Below, in pieces: positions 1-10,641 of a DNA stretch of 63,483 nucleotides (position 1 is its first letter; the number at the start of each line of letters is the position of its first letter). Below the pieces are notes generated by a model. The model was not told the origin of the DNA. It was given only the letters and a program-made list of their open reading frames with translations, and made no database searches. The position numbers and the translations under genes were made by a program. Source of the stretch: Candidatus Rokuibacteriota bacterium (GTDB lineage Bacteria > Methylomirabilota > Methylomirabilia > Rokubacteriales > CSP1-6); NCBI GenBank assembly GCA_003221695.1, contig QHSX01000062.1, forward strand, positions 1-63,483, given 5' to 3'.

Positions 1-130
1 CGGGGCCGGGGATGCGCATCACCTCCTCGGCTCCCAATGCGCGCTTGTAGAAGTCGATCGCCTGGGCCCCGTTACGGACGGTGAGTGCCGGGGTGATCGC
101 GTGGAACCCGTCCGGGATTGGCTTCGCCAT
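1..130 (-). CDS. VOC-family (PhnB/glyoxalase-like) protein, partial
   Basis: The ATG is at 130-128 and the frame runs off the left edge, so only the first 43 residues are visible. They read as the N-terminal half of a vicinal-oxygen-chelate module of the PhnB type: a beta strand (ITPALTVRNG) followed by AIDFYKRALGAEEVMRIPG. A purine-rich ribosome-binding stretch (GAGGGGGAGGG on the minus strand) lies just upstream and ends against the left end of the IS630 element. Without that element the gene would start 16 bases after the mdh stop, so it was probably the last gene of the acn-icd-mdh operon. The substrate cannot be inferred. Confidence 0.75.
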   Translation of the reverse strand, partial: MAKPIPDGFHAITPALTVRNGAQAIDFYKRALGAEEVMRIPGP

Positions 131-145
131 CGTACCCTCCCCCTC

Positions 146-164
146 TAATGAGTCTCGTGAAATA
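146..164 (+). repeat. Left terminal inverted repeat of the IS630 element
   Basis: TAATGAGTCTCGTGAAATA, a perfect inverted match to 1258-1276. The first two bases (TA) are the presumed target duplication. Confidence 0.93.
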
Positions 165-178
165 GAGTAACGATCATG

Positions 179-1218
179 TCAGAACGACAGCCCCGCGTGC
201 CGCAAGAAGCCGATGGCCAGGGTCGACCGCCGACGGATGCGAGCGAAGCCTGCGCGCAGTGGCCCGCGGAGCGCAAGGATGTCGGCCGGGCACAGGTTGG
301 CGAGCTCGCGCCCTTTGATGTTGCCCCAGATCTGCTCGACAGGATTCAACTCCGGGGCGTAGCCGGGCAGGCGTTCGACCGTGAGCCACGTCCGGGCGCG
401 CGCGAGATACCGCAGCATCACGCGGCTCTTGTGCCCACCCAGCCCGTCCCACACCAGGATGATGGGGCGCCCAGGGAAGTGACGCTTGAGCGCGCGCAGG
501 AAGGCGATCAGCGCGACATCGTTGTAGCTCCCGGGCCGCGTCTGGAAGTAGCAGCGGGGGCGGCGGCCGTCCCAGCGAAAGGCCAACGCCGCCGCGATCG
601 ACAAGCGCGTCCAGTTCCCGGCCGTGTGGGTCAGGACCGGCGGGTGGCCCCGCGGGGCCCACGTGCGGCGGACGACCGGCCGGTGGGAGACGCCGCTTTC
701 ATCTTCGAAGACGATCCAGGCGCGCCGGCGCCGCGCGTTTTTTTTACCTGCGGCCAGCGGCGGCGCTTCCACTCCGCGATCGCGCCCTCGTCGCGCTCGC
801 GCGCTTGGCGCGTCGGGCGCTGGAGCGACCACCCGAGGCGCCGCAGAATGTACCAGACGTGGCCCGGGTGGTACCGCACGCGCGTAAGCCGCTCGATGAG
901 CGTCGCCACGCGCGGCAATGTCCACAGCTCCGTGGCGAACCCATGAGCCCCGGGGCCCTGGAGCAACGCGGCTTCGACCCGCGCGAGCTGCGGCGCCTCG
1001 AGCCGCGGCTTGCGCCCCGCTCGGCCCGCGGCCTTCAAGGCCGTGCGGCCGTCGTCCTTCCAGGCGTGATACCAGCGGTGGGCGGCTGCCCGCGTCGCGC
1101 CAAGCGTGCGGGCGACGGTCACCTGCGATGCGCCGCGCGCGAACAGACGCGCGGCCTCGAACCGGCGCGCTTCCAACGCAGCAAAATCCCGACGGGATCC
1201 GCGGCTGGCTGGTGGCAT
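179..1218 (-). CDS. IS630 transposase, expressed by -1 frameshift
   Basis: This is a DDE transposase that cuts and joins the element ends. The N-terminal part starts at ATG 1218 (MPPASRGSRRD) and contains a helix-turn-helix (ARTLGATRAAAHRWYHAW) and a second winged-helix region. The C-terminal catalytic part is in the -1 frame: first Asp in VFEDESG, second in LVWDGLGGHK, and Glu about 36 residues later in ELNPVEQIWGNIK. The two frames meet at a run of eight A (minus strand, 738-745), where slipping back one base joins PQVKK to NARRRRAW. No other lesion is seen, so I treat this as one gene with programmed frameshifting, as known for other IS630 members, and not as a pseudogene. Confidence 0.85.
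738..745 (-). promoter_or_regulatory. A8 slippery site for transposase frameshifting
   Basis: On the minus strand the sequence is GGTAAAAAAAACGCG. Frame A reads GTA AAA AAA ACG and the catalytic frame reads GGT AAA AAA AAC. One-base backward slippage on A AAA AAA fuses the DNA-binding and catalytic halves. This is a classic -1 heptamer type; use in vivo is inferred. Confidence 0.7.
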
Positions 1219-1257
1219 TCCCTAGCATCGCAGGATACTCGATGAATCCCGTCAACT

Positions 1258-1273
1258 TATTTCACGAGACTCA

Positions 1274-1276
<3 letters not shown>
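1258..1276 (-). repeat. Right terminal inverted repeat of the IS630 element
   Basis: Reverse complement of the left end. Its outermost TA (1275-1276) together with base 1274 forms the TAA stop codon of mdh. Confidence 0.93.
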
Positions 1277-3544
<2,268 letters not shown>

Positions 3545-3545
<1 letters not shown>

Positions 3546-5803
3546 TACGGGCGCTCCCCCTGGGCCGCGTTCAGCGCCGACCCGGCCTTGAACCACGCGA
3601 TGTGCTCGTCGGTGAGACTGTGGAGCGCCTCGATCGTCTCCGTCCGTCCGTCGGGCTTCCGGATCGTCACGGTCACGGGCTTGCCGGGGGCCAGCTTCGC
3701 GAGGCCGGTCACGCTGACGCGGTCCTGCGCGCCAAAACGGTCGTAGTCGCGCGGGTCCTTGAATGTGAGCGGCAGGATGCCCTGCTTCTTGAGATTCGTC
3801 TCGTGGATGCGGGCGAAGCTCTTGACGAGAACCACCGCACAGCCAAGATACCGAGGCGACATGGCCGCGTGCTCGCGGCTCGAGCCCTCACCATAGTTCT
3901 CGTCGCCGATCACCATCCAGCGCACACCCTTGGCCTTCAGGTCGCGCGCGATCTTCGTGAACGGTTGGGGCTCGCCGCCCGAAAGCGGGTGCACGCCCTT
4001 GCCCGCCTCGCCGGTGAAGGCGTTGACGGCGCCGAGGAACATATTGTCACTGATCTTGTCGATGTGACCGCGGAACCGGAGCCACGGCCCCGCCGGCGAG
4101 ATGTGATCGGTGGTCGTCTTCCCTTTCGTCTTCAGCAGAATCGGCAGGTCGACGAAGTCCTTGCCGCCCCACGGCTTGAACGGCTCGAGGATCTGGAGCC
4201 GCTCGCTGTTCGGGCGCACGATGACCTGGACGGCGTCGGGGTCGTCCGCGGGCGGTTCGTAGCCCTCCGCGCCGCGCGCGAAGCCGTCGCGCGGCAGCTC
4301 CTCGGCCTCGGGCGCCGTGAAGCGGATGGGCTTGCCCTGGGCGTCGGGGAGCGTGCCGTGCACGGGATCGAACTCGAGCGTGCCGGCAAAGGCGAGCGCG
4401 GTGACGATCTCCGGGCTCGTGAGGAACGAGAGCGTGGCGGCGCTGCCGTCGTTCCTTCCGGGGAAGTTCCGGTTGAACGACGACACGATCGTGTTGGTCT
4501 CGTCGGCGCGCACGTCGCTCCGCTTCCACTGGCCGATGCACGGCCCGCACGCGTTCGCGAGCACCGTGCCGCCGATCTTCGCGAACGTGTCGATGAGGCC
4601 GTCGCGCTTGATCGTCTGATAGATCCGCTCGGAGCCCGGCGTGATCCAGAAGGGGACCTTCGCCCGGAGACCCGCCTTGGTCCCCTGCACGGCGACGTGG
4701 GCGGCGCGGCGCATGTCCTCGTAGGAGGAATTCGTGCACGAGCCGATCAGCGCGTTCGTGATCCGCGCGGGCCAGCCGTTCGCTCTCACCTCGGCGGCGA
4801 GCTTCGAGATCGGCCGACCGCGGTCCGGCGAGTGCGGGCCGACGATGTGCGGCTCGAGCGCGTCGAGGTCGATCTCGACCAGCTCGTCATAGAAGGGCTT
4901 GGGATTCGCGAGGACCTCGGGGTCGGGCGTGAGGTGCGCGCGGACCTCGGCGGCGAGCTCGGCGACGTCCGCCCGATCGGTCGCGCGCAGGTACGCCTCC
5001 ATGCGCGCGTCGAACGGGAACACGGACGTGGTTGCGCCGAGCTCGGCGCCCATGTTGCAGATCGTCCCCTTGCCGGTCGCGCTGATCGACTCGGCGCCGG
5101 GGCCGAGGTACTCGATGATCTTGTTGGTGCCGCCCTTGACGGTCAGGAGCGTGCAGAGGTACGTGATGACGTCCTTCGGCGCCGTCCACCCGGAGAGCTT
5201 CCCGGTCAAGCGGACGCCGATGAGCTTGGGGTGGAGCACCTCCCACGGGAGCCCCGCCATGACCTCGCCGCAGTCGGCCCCGCCGACGCCGATCGCGAGC
5301 ATCCCGAGGCCACCGCCGTTGGGCGTGTGGGAGTCGGCGCCGATCATGAGGCCGCCCGGGAAGGCGTAGTTCTCAAGGACGACCTGGTGGATGATCCCGG
5401 AGCTCGGCTTCCAGAAGCCGATCCCGTACTTCCTCGACGCCGAGCGAAGGAAGTTGTAGACCTCCTCGTTCTCCTTGATCGCACGGGCGAGGTCATCCGC
5501 GCTGCCCGTCTCGGCACGAATCAGGTGGTCACAGTGAAGCGTCGAGGGGACCGCCACGCGCTTTCGTCCCGAGTGCATGAATTGAAGTAACGCCATCTGC
5601 CCGGTGACGTCCTGCATGGCGACGCGGTCGACACGCAACTTCAAGATCGCCCTGCCGCGGTCCCACTTCTGGCGCTCGAAGTCCCAGCAGTGCGAGACGA
5701 GGATCTTCTCCGAAAGGGTGAGCGGCCGGCCGAACGCTTTGCGGGCGCGAGCGAGGCGCTGCTCCATCGACCTGTACAGGGACCGGACCTCGACGGCGGA
5801 CAT
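3545..5803 (-). CDS. acn: Aconitate hydratase (mitochondrial-type aconitase)
   Basis: Isomerises citrate to isocitrate with a [4Fe-4S] cluster. The protein has 752 residues, the size of the mitochondrial-type branch and shorter than AcnA (about 890). Cluster ligands are visible as Cys356 (IGSCTNSS) and Cys419/Cys422 ([11 protein letters not shown]). [11 protein letters not shown] (155-165) and the C-terminal swivel domain with [15 protein letters not shown] are also present. ATG 5803 follows GGGAGGAGG at good spacing. It is first in the acn-icd-mdh operon and feeds both the TCA cycle and the isocitrate lyase encoded at 8041-9003. Confidence 0.96.
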
Positions 5804-5913
5804 CAGCGCCTCCTCCCGCTCATAATTCTCACCCCTGAGGTCGCGTCATTCCAGCGCGCGTACCTCGACGCGGCCACGACGCGCGGGTTGAATGACAAGC
5901 CAATTTAACGCGC

Positions 5914-5940
5914 CGCGCCGTCAGCGTCAAGGACGGCGCG
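5914..5940. other. Stem-loop in the acn / M20 divergent region
   Basis: CGCGCCGTC (5914-5922) and GACGGCGCG (5932-5940) form a perfect 9-bp stem with a 9-base loop in the 206-base region between acn and the divergent M20 gene. A second smaller hairpin (GCCGC-CGAA-GCGGC) follows near 5960-5980, and a -10-like TATACT lies at 5992-5997, only 12 bases before the M20 start. No gene is seen here; the role is unknown. Confidence 0.4.
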
Positions 5941-6009
5941 ACAAACGGCAGGGCAGGCGGAGCGCCGCCGAAGCGGCGTCGTCATCGGAGCTATACTACC
6001 GCCACTCGT

Positions 6010-7335
6010 ATGTCCCGTCGTCACGATCGCCTCGACCTCCTCGACCGTTACCTGCGCATCCCGACGATCAGCCGGCAGGTCACGGGGCCGATGGTGGACG
6101 CCGTCCGCGCGTTCTGGAGCGAGGTCGGCGTCGAGCTCGTCCCGCTCGCCGCCGACGAGGGTCGTGGCACCCCCGCGCTCTTCGGGGAGCTCCCCGGGCC
6201 CGCCGGCGCGCCGACCCTCCTGCTCTACGGGCATTACGATGTCCAGCCGACGGGCGACCTCTCCCGATGGCGCTGGGAGTCCATCGAGTGTCGCCCGTTC
6301 GAGCCCACCTACTTCCGCAAGGGTGCGCGCGTCGACCCGCGCGCGCTCGACGCGGAGGCGCTCGACGACGTCGTCGTGGTGGCGCGCGGGAGCGCCGACA
6401 ACAAGGGCCAGCATCTCGCCAACGTCCTGGGCGCGCTCGACGCCCTGCGAGCCGGGACGGCGCAGTGGACGGTGAAGATCATCCTCGACGGCGAGGAGGA
6501 GCACGGGAGCCCGAACCTCACGGCGATCGCGCAGGCCCACCGCGCCCGCCTCGCCGCTCACGTGCTGATCGGCTCCGACGGGCCAAAGCACGCGAATCGC
6601 CCCACCCTCGTGATGGGCGTGCGCGGCCTGCTCAGCGTGGACATCGTCGCCGACAACGGGCAGGCCGCGTCGGTCCACTCGGGCAACTACGGCAACATCG
6701 TGCCCAACCCCGTGCTGCCGCTCGCGCGCCTCATCGAAGACATCGAAGCGCGCGTGCGCGACTACGCCGCCCGTCACGACCGGTTCCACCGCGAGGCGAA
6801 GGAGGTCTTCGCCAAGTGGAAGGACACGGCGGTGTGGAGGCCCTACCTCTGGCCGACCGTCAACGTCAACCACTTGATGACCGACGGCGCCTCACCCGAA
6901 CTCCGGCGCACGATCATCCCCCGCTCCGTCCACGCCCGTCTCGACATCCGCCTGACGCCGGACACGCCGCTCCTGGCGATGGTCGAGATCGTCGAGCGCG
7001 CGGCGGCCGACCACCAGACGAAGCATCGCGGGATCACCTTCACGGTGCGGACCTCGGGGCAGCCCGCGAGCTACACCTCGCCGGCCCGCCCGGAGTTCGG
7101 CTGGCTCCTCCGGCTCCTCGCCGAGCAGGAGGACGGCGAGCCCGTCGCGCTGCCCATCCTCGGGGGCACGCTCCCTCTACACGTCTTCACCGACGTCCTC
7201 GGCATCCCCGCGCTCTGGATCCCGGCGGCGAACAGCGGGAACCAGCAGCACGACATCAACGAGCACTACGTCCTGCGCCACTTCTACCGGCAGACCGCGC
7301 TCTACGCCACGATCGCCTCCTCGCGGCCCGCCTGA
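6010..7335 (+). CDS. M20-family metallopeptidase / deacylase
   Basis: A cytosolic zinc hydrolase of the M20 (dipeptidase/ArgE/DapE) family that cleaves small peptides or N-acyl amino acids. The 441-residue sequence shows LLLYGHYDVQP (metal-binding His and Asp), SADNKGQH, ILDGEEEHGS (catalytic Glu pair), GSDGP, and the dimerisation-domain pattern SVHSGNYGNIVPNP. A late His in QQHDINEH is the expected final ligand. No signal peptide. It is transcribed away from acn and ends 96 bases before the TlpA-like selenoprotein gene. The substrate is not predictable. Confidence 0.85.
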   Translation: MSRRHDRLDLLDRYLRIPTISRQVTGPMVDAVRAFWSEVGVELVPLAADEGRGTPALFGELPGPAGAPTLLLYGHYDVQPTGDLSRWRWESIECRPFEPTYFRKGARVDPRALDAEALDDVVVVARGSADNKGQHLANVLGALDALRAGTAQWTVKIILDGEEEHGSPNLTAIAQAHRARLAAHVLIGSDGPKHANRPTLVMGVRGLLSVDIVADNGQAASVHSGNYGNIVPNPVLPLARLIEDIEARVRDYAARHDRFHREAKEVFAKWKDTAVWRPYLWPTVNVNHLMTDGASPELRRTIIPRSVHARLDIRLTPDTPLLAMVEIVERAAADHQTKHRGITFTVRTSGQPASYTSPARPEFGWLLRLLAEQEDGEPVALPILGGTLPLHVFTDVLGIPALWIPAANSGNQQHDINEHYVLRHFYRQTALYATIASSRPA

Positions 7336-7431
7336 TCTCTCACCGCCGTGAGGCAAGGCCTCGTGAGCTTACAAGTTGATTCGGGGAGAGGACGGGTGTA
7401 CTTGATAGCAAGCCCCCCCATGGAGAGGCGC

Positions 7432-8004
7432 ATGCCTGTTCGATCTGTCGGTTGGCGCGTGAGGGCGCGCGTCGCGCTCGCGGGCCTGGCCGTGGCGTTC
7501 CTCGTGGGAGCCGCGCCCGCGGCGGAGCCTGACTTCGCGTCGATCGGCGCGGTCCCGTATGCGCCGCCCAAGCCCGCGCCCGCGTTCGCACTCCCCGACC
7601 TCCAGGGGAAGACCGTGCGCCTTGCCGACCTGCGCGGCAAGGTCGTGCTCGTCTTCTTCTGGGCGACCTGGTGACCCGACTGCCGGGAGGAGTTGCCTTC
7701 CGTCAACAGGCTGTACCAGGATCTTAGGACAAAGGGGCTCGAGGTCCTGCTGATCAGCTTTAGGGAAGACCCCGCGCGCGTGAAGCGCACGGCCGCCGAG
7801 CGTGGTTACGTCGCCCCCGTCCTCCTCGACGAGTCCGGAGAGGTCACGGGGAAGCTCTACGGGGTCTGGGGGCCGCCCACCGCCTACCTCATCGACCGGC
7901 AGGGACAGCTAGTCGGGCGACTGGTGGGTCCACACGACTGGTCCACGCCGGCCGCCCGGGAGCTCGTCGCGGCGCTGCTGGCCGCGCCTCCGCCGAAGCG
8001 CTGA
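7432..8004 (+). CDS. TlpA-like thioredoxin-fold selenoprotein (UxxC)
   Basis: A probable exported thiol/selenol oxidoreductase. From ATG 7432 (GGAG six bases upstream) come a signal peptide (positive N terminus, then [18 protein letters not shown]) and the TlpA/AhpC-TSA core: [22 protein letters not shown], then [16 protein letters not shown]. In this family the position of the UGA (codon 81, bases 7672-7674) is the first Cys of WATWCxxC. The same frame continues for 109 normal codons ([32 protein letters not shown]) to a TGA at 8002. A bacterial SECIS-like hairpin lies just downstream of the UGA. I therefore read it as selenocysteine (UPDC active site), not a nonsense mutation. An alternative upstream ATG exists at 7420. 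Sec machinery is not in the window. Confidence 0.82.
7672..7674 (+). other. UGA codon predicted to encode selenocysteine
   Basis: In-frame TGA followed by C, flanked by codons for WATW and PDC. It occupies the resolving position where family members carry Cys. Confidence 0.8.
7685..7701 (+). promoter_or_regulatory. Bacterial SECIS-like stem-loop
   Basis: GGGAGG (7685-7690) pairs fully with CCUUCC (7696-7701), with one G-U pair, around the loop AGUUG (7691-7695). The apical loop begins 17 bases after the UGA and has G in its second position. Both agree with known bacterial SECIS geometry (loop about 16-37 bases downstream, G in the first two loop positions). Confidence 0.72.
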
Positions 8005-8014
8005 CGACGCGAAA

Positions 8015-8034
8015 GGCGGGCGGAGCCCCCCGCC
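8015..8034. terminator. Possible bidirectional hairpin between convergent genes
   Basis: GGCGGG (8015-8020) and CCCGCC (8029-8034) can pair in the 36-base space between the selenoprotein stop and the stop of the convergent isocitrate lyase gene. There is no clear U tract, so termination is only plausible. Confidence 0.35.
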
Positions 8035-8040
8035 GAGGTC

Positions 8041-9003
8041 CTAGTGCATGCGGGCGTCGTCGAAGCCGTGCGACGCCTTGATCCGCTCCTCCGTGCCCGG
8101 GATGTACCGCTTCTCGAGGTCCTGGAAGTGCGCGACGCGGGCCATCACATGGTGGCTCTCGGTCGGGTGGCCGACCTTCGTCTTCTCGAGCCGCCACTGC
8201 GCCTGTTCCTGGTCGCGCACCAGCTCCTCCATCGCGTTCCACATCGCGTACGTCGCCGCGTGGGCGGCGAAGAGCGTGATGAAGATGAACTTGTAGCCGA
8301 GCTCGCCGAGCTCCCGGAACGTGAACGGGTTCGGGTCCGCGTGCCAGCGGAACGACGAGGAGTAGTTGAACGCGAGCGGCAGGCGAGGGTGCGTCTCCCG
8401 CATCGCGCGCGCAAAGGCGACCGCCGGCTCGCGCGAGGCGTTCGACAGCTCGCACCAGACCAGATCCACGCCGGCGTCGGCGTAGGCCCGACCGCGCCGG
8501 ATCGCCTCCTCCAGGCTCCCGCCCACCGCGCCGTACGCGTCGGTCCGCGCGACGATGACGAAGTCCGGGTCGAGACGGTCCCGCGTGTCCACGGCGGCGC
8601 GGTACTTACCGAGCGCCTCCTCCAGACTCACCACGGTCTTGCCGGCGATGTGCCCGCAGCGCTTCGGGAACCGCTGGTCCTCGAGATGGATACCGGCGAC
8701 GCCCGTCTTGACGTACTCCTGCACGGTCCGGATCGTGGAGAGCGCGTTCCCGTAGCCGTCGTCCGCGTCGGCGATGATCGGGATCGAGACGGCGCTCGCG
8801 ACCATCGAGGCGATCCGCGTGACCTCCGTCTGGGTGAGGAAGCCCATGTCGGGCCAGCCCTGCGCCAGCGCCATCGAATAGCCGCTCAGATAGACGCTCG
8901 TCATGCCGACCCGCTCGGCGATCTGGGCGCCGAGGGGATCGTAGACCCCGCCGGTGAAGAGGTACGGCTCGGTCTGCAAGAGTTTCCGGAAGGCGCGCCC
9001 CAT
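8041..9003 (-). CDS. aceA: Isocitrate lyase, compact form
   Basis: Cleaves isocitrate to glyoxylate and succinate, the first glyoxylate-shunt step. The protein has 320 residues from ATG 9003 (MGRAFRKLL). It shows the family loop KRCGH (114-118, catalytic Cys116), IADADDGYGN (77-86), HLEDQ.FPK and a late block LAFNYSSSFRW..GYKFIFITLFAAHAATYAMW that resembles the C-terminal part of true isocitrate lyases. It is about 100 residues shorter than E. coli AceA. Methylisocitrate lyases also carry KRCGH, so 2-methylisocitrate or another 2-hydroxyacid is a possible alternative substrate. Aconitase, malate dehydrogenase and a malate-synthase-family gene in the window favour the glyoxylate role. It follows the small zinc-ribbon gene and faces a divergent LysR gene. 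Confidence 0.78.
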   Translation of the reverse strand: MGRAFRKLLQTEPYLFTGGVYDPLGAQIAERVGMTSVYLSGYSMALAQGWPDMGFLTQTEVTRIASMVASAVSIPIIADADDGYGNALSTIRTVQEYVKTGVAGIHLEDQRFPKRCGHIAGKTVVSLEEALGKYRAAVDTRDRLDPDFVIVARTDAYGAVGGSLEEAIRRGRAYADAGVDLVWCELSNASREPAVAFARAMRETHPRLPLAFNYSSSFRWHADPNPFTFRELGELGYKFIFITLFAAHAATYAMWNAMEELVRDQEQAQWRLEKTKVGHPTESHHVMARVAHFQDLEKRYIPGTEERIKASHGFDDARMH

Positions 9004-9026
9004 GTTTTCCACGATCCCGTCCCTCC

Positions 9027-9191
9027 TCAGGCGGTGTGGCTCTGCGCGACGGACGTCGCACACCAGCGGCAATAGGTGATGGTCCCCATCTCGATCGAGC
9101 AGCTCCGGCAGCCGGCGGTACCGCATTCCTGGCAGCCCGTCCGCCGCGACGGCGCCTCCAGCGTCATCCCGCATTCGCACGTGGCGTTCAT
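9027..9191 (-). CDS. Small zinc-ribbon protein, 54 residues
   Basis: ATG 9191, preceded by GGAGGGG, opens a 54-codon gene: MNATCECGMTLEAPSRR then TGCQECGTAGCRSC, SIEMGTITYCRWC, ATSVAQSHTA. Eight of its cysteines form four CxC/CxxC knuckles (C5/C7, C20/C23, C28/C31, C41/C44), enough for two zinc sites. It is the first gene of a pair with isocitrate lyase (23-base gap containing that gene's Shine-Dalgarno). Function unknown; it could be a DNA- or protein-binding ribbon. Confidence 0.72.
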   Translation of the reverse strand: MNATCECGMTLEAPSRRTGCQECGTAGCRSCSIEMGTITYCRWCATSVAQSHTA

Positions 9192-9287
9192 CGCGTTCCC
9201 CTCCCGCGTCGCCTCCGTTTGCCGCGTCCCGGGCGGCCGCGCCGCGTGCTCACACTTTCCGACCGCGGCGGATGCAAAGCAACGTTA

Positions 9288-9320
9288 TTGTTTTTATAGC
9301 CTCGATAAAATATATTTATC
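9288..9320 (+). promoter_or_regulatory. lysR promoter with overlapping palindromic operator
   Basis: This is an AT-rich island in GC-rich DNA. TTGTTT (9288-9293) and TATATT (9311-9316) are spaced by 17 bases, and the start codon is 32 bases further on. The inverted repeat GATAAA-ATATA-TTTATC (9304-9320) covers the -10, as expected for a LysR-type autoregulatory site. It also lies upstream of the divergent zinc-ribbon/aceA pair, so the regulator may control both. Confidence 0.5.
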
Positions 9321-9347
9321 AGTCAGGGAAACACCGCGCGCCCAGTC

Positions 9348-10283
9348 ATGGAGATCCCTCAGGTCGAGGCGTTCCTTGCGGTCGGCACCTTCGGCGGCTT
9401 CCGCCGCGCGGCGGAGGCGCTCCGCCTCACCCAGCCGGCGGTCAGCGCCCGGATCCGGGCGCTCGAGGGATCCCTGAACGTGCGGCTCTTCGAGCGTGGC
9501 GCGCACGGCCTCGCCCTCTCCGCCGCCGGCCGGGCGCTCAGACCCCACGCCGAGCAGCTCCTCCGCGCCGTCGCCCTGGCCCGCCAGGCGGTCCACGACC
9601 TCCGGCCGGCGTCGGGGGGCGCCCTCCAGATCGCCGCGGTGCTCTCGATCTGCACGTACCTCCTGCCCGACGTGCTCAAGCGCTTCCAGGCCGCCTACCC
9701 CAAGGTCCTCATCACCGTCCGGTCGGGGCACTCGAAGGAGGTCCTCGAGATGGTGCTGCGCGCCGAGGCGGAGATCGGGCTCGCGCGTTCCCTTCACCAC
9801 CCCGAGGTCGAGACGCTCTCCCTTCGGGACGACCCGCTCGTCCTGGTCGCGCGCCCGGCCGCCTGGCCGGAACGGGAGCGGCGGGCGCGTCTCGAGGAGG
9901 TGGCGGACCGACCCCTCGTTTTCTTCGACCGCGGCTCGAGCGACTGGACGCTCACCCACGGCCTCTTCCGCCGCGCCGGGCTCGTCCCCAACGTGGCGCT
10001 CGAGGTCGAGACGATCGAGACCGCGAAGCGGATGGTCGAGCGCGGCGTCGGCTTCGCGTTCCTCCCGCACCTCGCCGTCGGGCGGGAGCTCCGCCGACGC
10101 ACGCTGGCGGCGATCGAGATCGTGGACGCCGAGCCGATCAGCCGGAGTCTCGACGTGATCCACCCGCGCGCGCGGCCGCTTTCCGGCGAGGCGCGGGCGC
10201 TGCTGGGCGTGCTGCGATCGACGCTGTCGGCGGTCGGAGGACGGGTGAGCGCCAGACGACGCGCACGCGCGGGTCGAGCCTGA
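9348..10283 (+). CDS. LysR-family transcriptional regulator
   Basis: A DNA-binding regulator of 311 residues, typical LTTR length. The N-terminal winged helix-turn-helix is clear (VEAFLAVGTFGGFRRAAEALRL then TQPAVSARIRALE, LFERGAHGLALSAAGRAL, residues 1-65), followed by a linker helix and a two-lobe effector domain (LVLVARPAAW, VERGVGFAFLPHLAVGREL). It is divergent from the zinc-ribbon/isocitrate-lyase pair, the classical LysR arrangement, so a metabolite of the glyoxylate cycle is a reasonable effector. The C-terminal tail is Arg-rich. Confidence 0.92.
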   Translation: MEIPQVEAFLAVGTFGGFRRAAEALRLTQPAVSARIRALEGSLNVRLFERGAHGLALSAAGRALRPHAEQLLRAVALARQAVHDLRPASGGALQIAAVLSICTYLLPDVLKRFQAAYPKVLITVRSGHSKEVLEMVLRAEAEIGLARSLHHPEVETLSLRDDPLVLVARPAAWPERERRARLEEVADRPLVFFDRGSSDWTLTHGLFRRAGLVPNVALEVETIETAKRMVERGVGFAFLPHLAVGRELRRRTLAAIEIVDAEPISRSLDVIHPRARPLSGEARALLGVLRSTLSAVGGRVSARRRARAGRA

Positions 10284-10303
10284 CCGATCGGCTCGGCGCC
10301 CGC

Positions 10304-10636
10304 TCAGGAGAACTTGATCTGGACCGTCCCCTCGTACCTGCCGCCGGTCGTGTCGAGGAACTCGACCTTCAGCGGCCCGGGATCCGCCGCCCTGAGGGCG
10401 AAGGAGAAGAAGGGGTTCTCGCTCACGCTCTGGGTGGTGTCGAACGTGACGATCGTCTTGCCGAGGTACGTCACGACCACCCTGTGGATGTAGTTGTACG
10501 TCTTCGGGATGATCTTGCCCTGCGCGTCGCGCTCGATCCGCTCCATCGGATGGATCACGAGCGTGCGGACCTGCACGACGTCGCCGGGGACGATGCGCGA
10601 CGGAATCCTGATCCGGACCTTGCCGAGGTCCGACAT
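10304..10636 (-). CDS. soxZ: SoxZ, sulfur carrier subunit
   Basis: Partner of SoxY in the periplasmic carrier on which sulfur compounds are oxidised. 110 residues from ATG 10636 (MSDLGKVRIRIPSRI), with the SoxZ pattern GDVVQVRTLVIHPME..R..QGKIIPK.YI, PFFSFALRA, PLKVEFLDTTGG. It lacks a signal peptide, as SoxZ does, and would be exported with Tat-dependent SoxY. It starts five bases after soxY and is the last gene of the sulfur island. Confidence 0.93.
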   Translation of the reverse strand: MSDLGKVRIRIPSRIVPGDVVQVRTLVIHPMERIERDAQGKIIPKTYNYIHRVVVTYLGKTIVTFDTTQSVSENPFFSFALRAADPGPLKVEFLDTTGGRYEGTVQIKFS

Positions 10637-10641
10637 CCCGT

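Noticed and set aside
3602-5590. 662-codon open frame on the plus strand opposite aconitase
   Set aside because: Arg/Glu/Ala/Gly-rich sequence with no motif; it is the antisense shadow of a GC-rich gene with clear aconitase motifs.
7672-7674. UGA as a nonsense mutation making the TlpA-like gene a pseudogene
   Set aside because: The downstream half is intact in the same frame, the UGA replaces the catalytic Cys, and a SECIS-like hairpin follows at the right distance.
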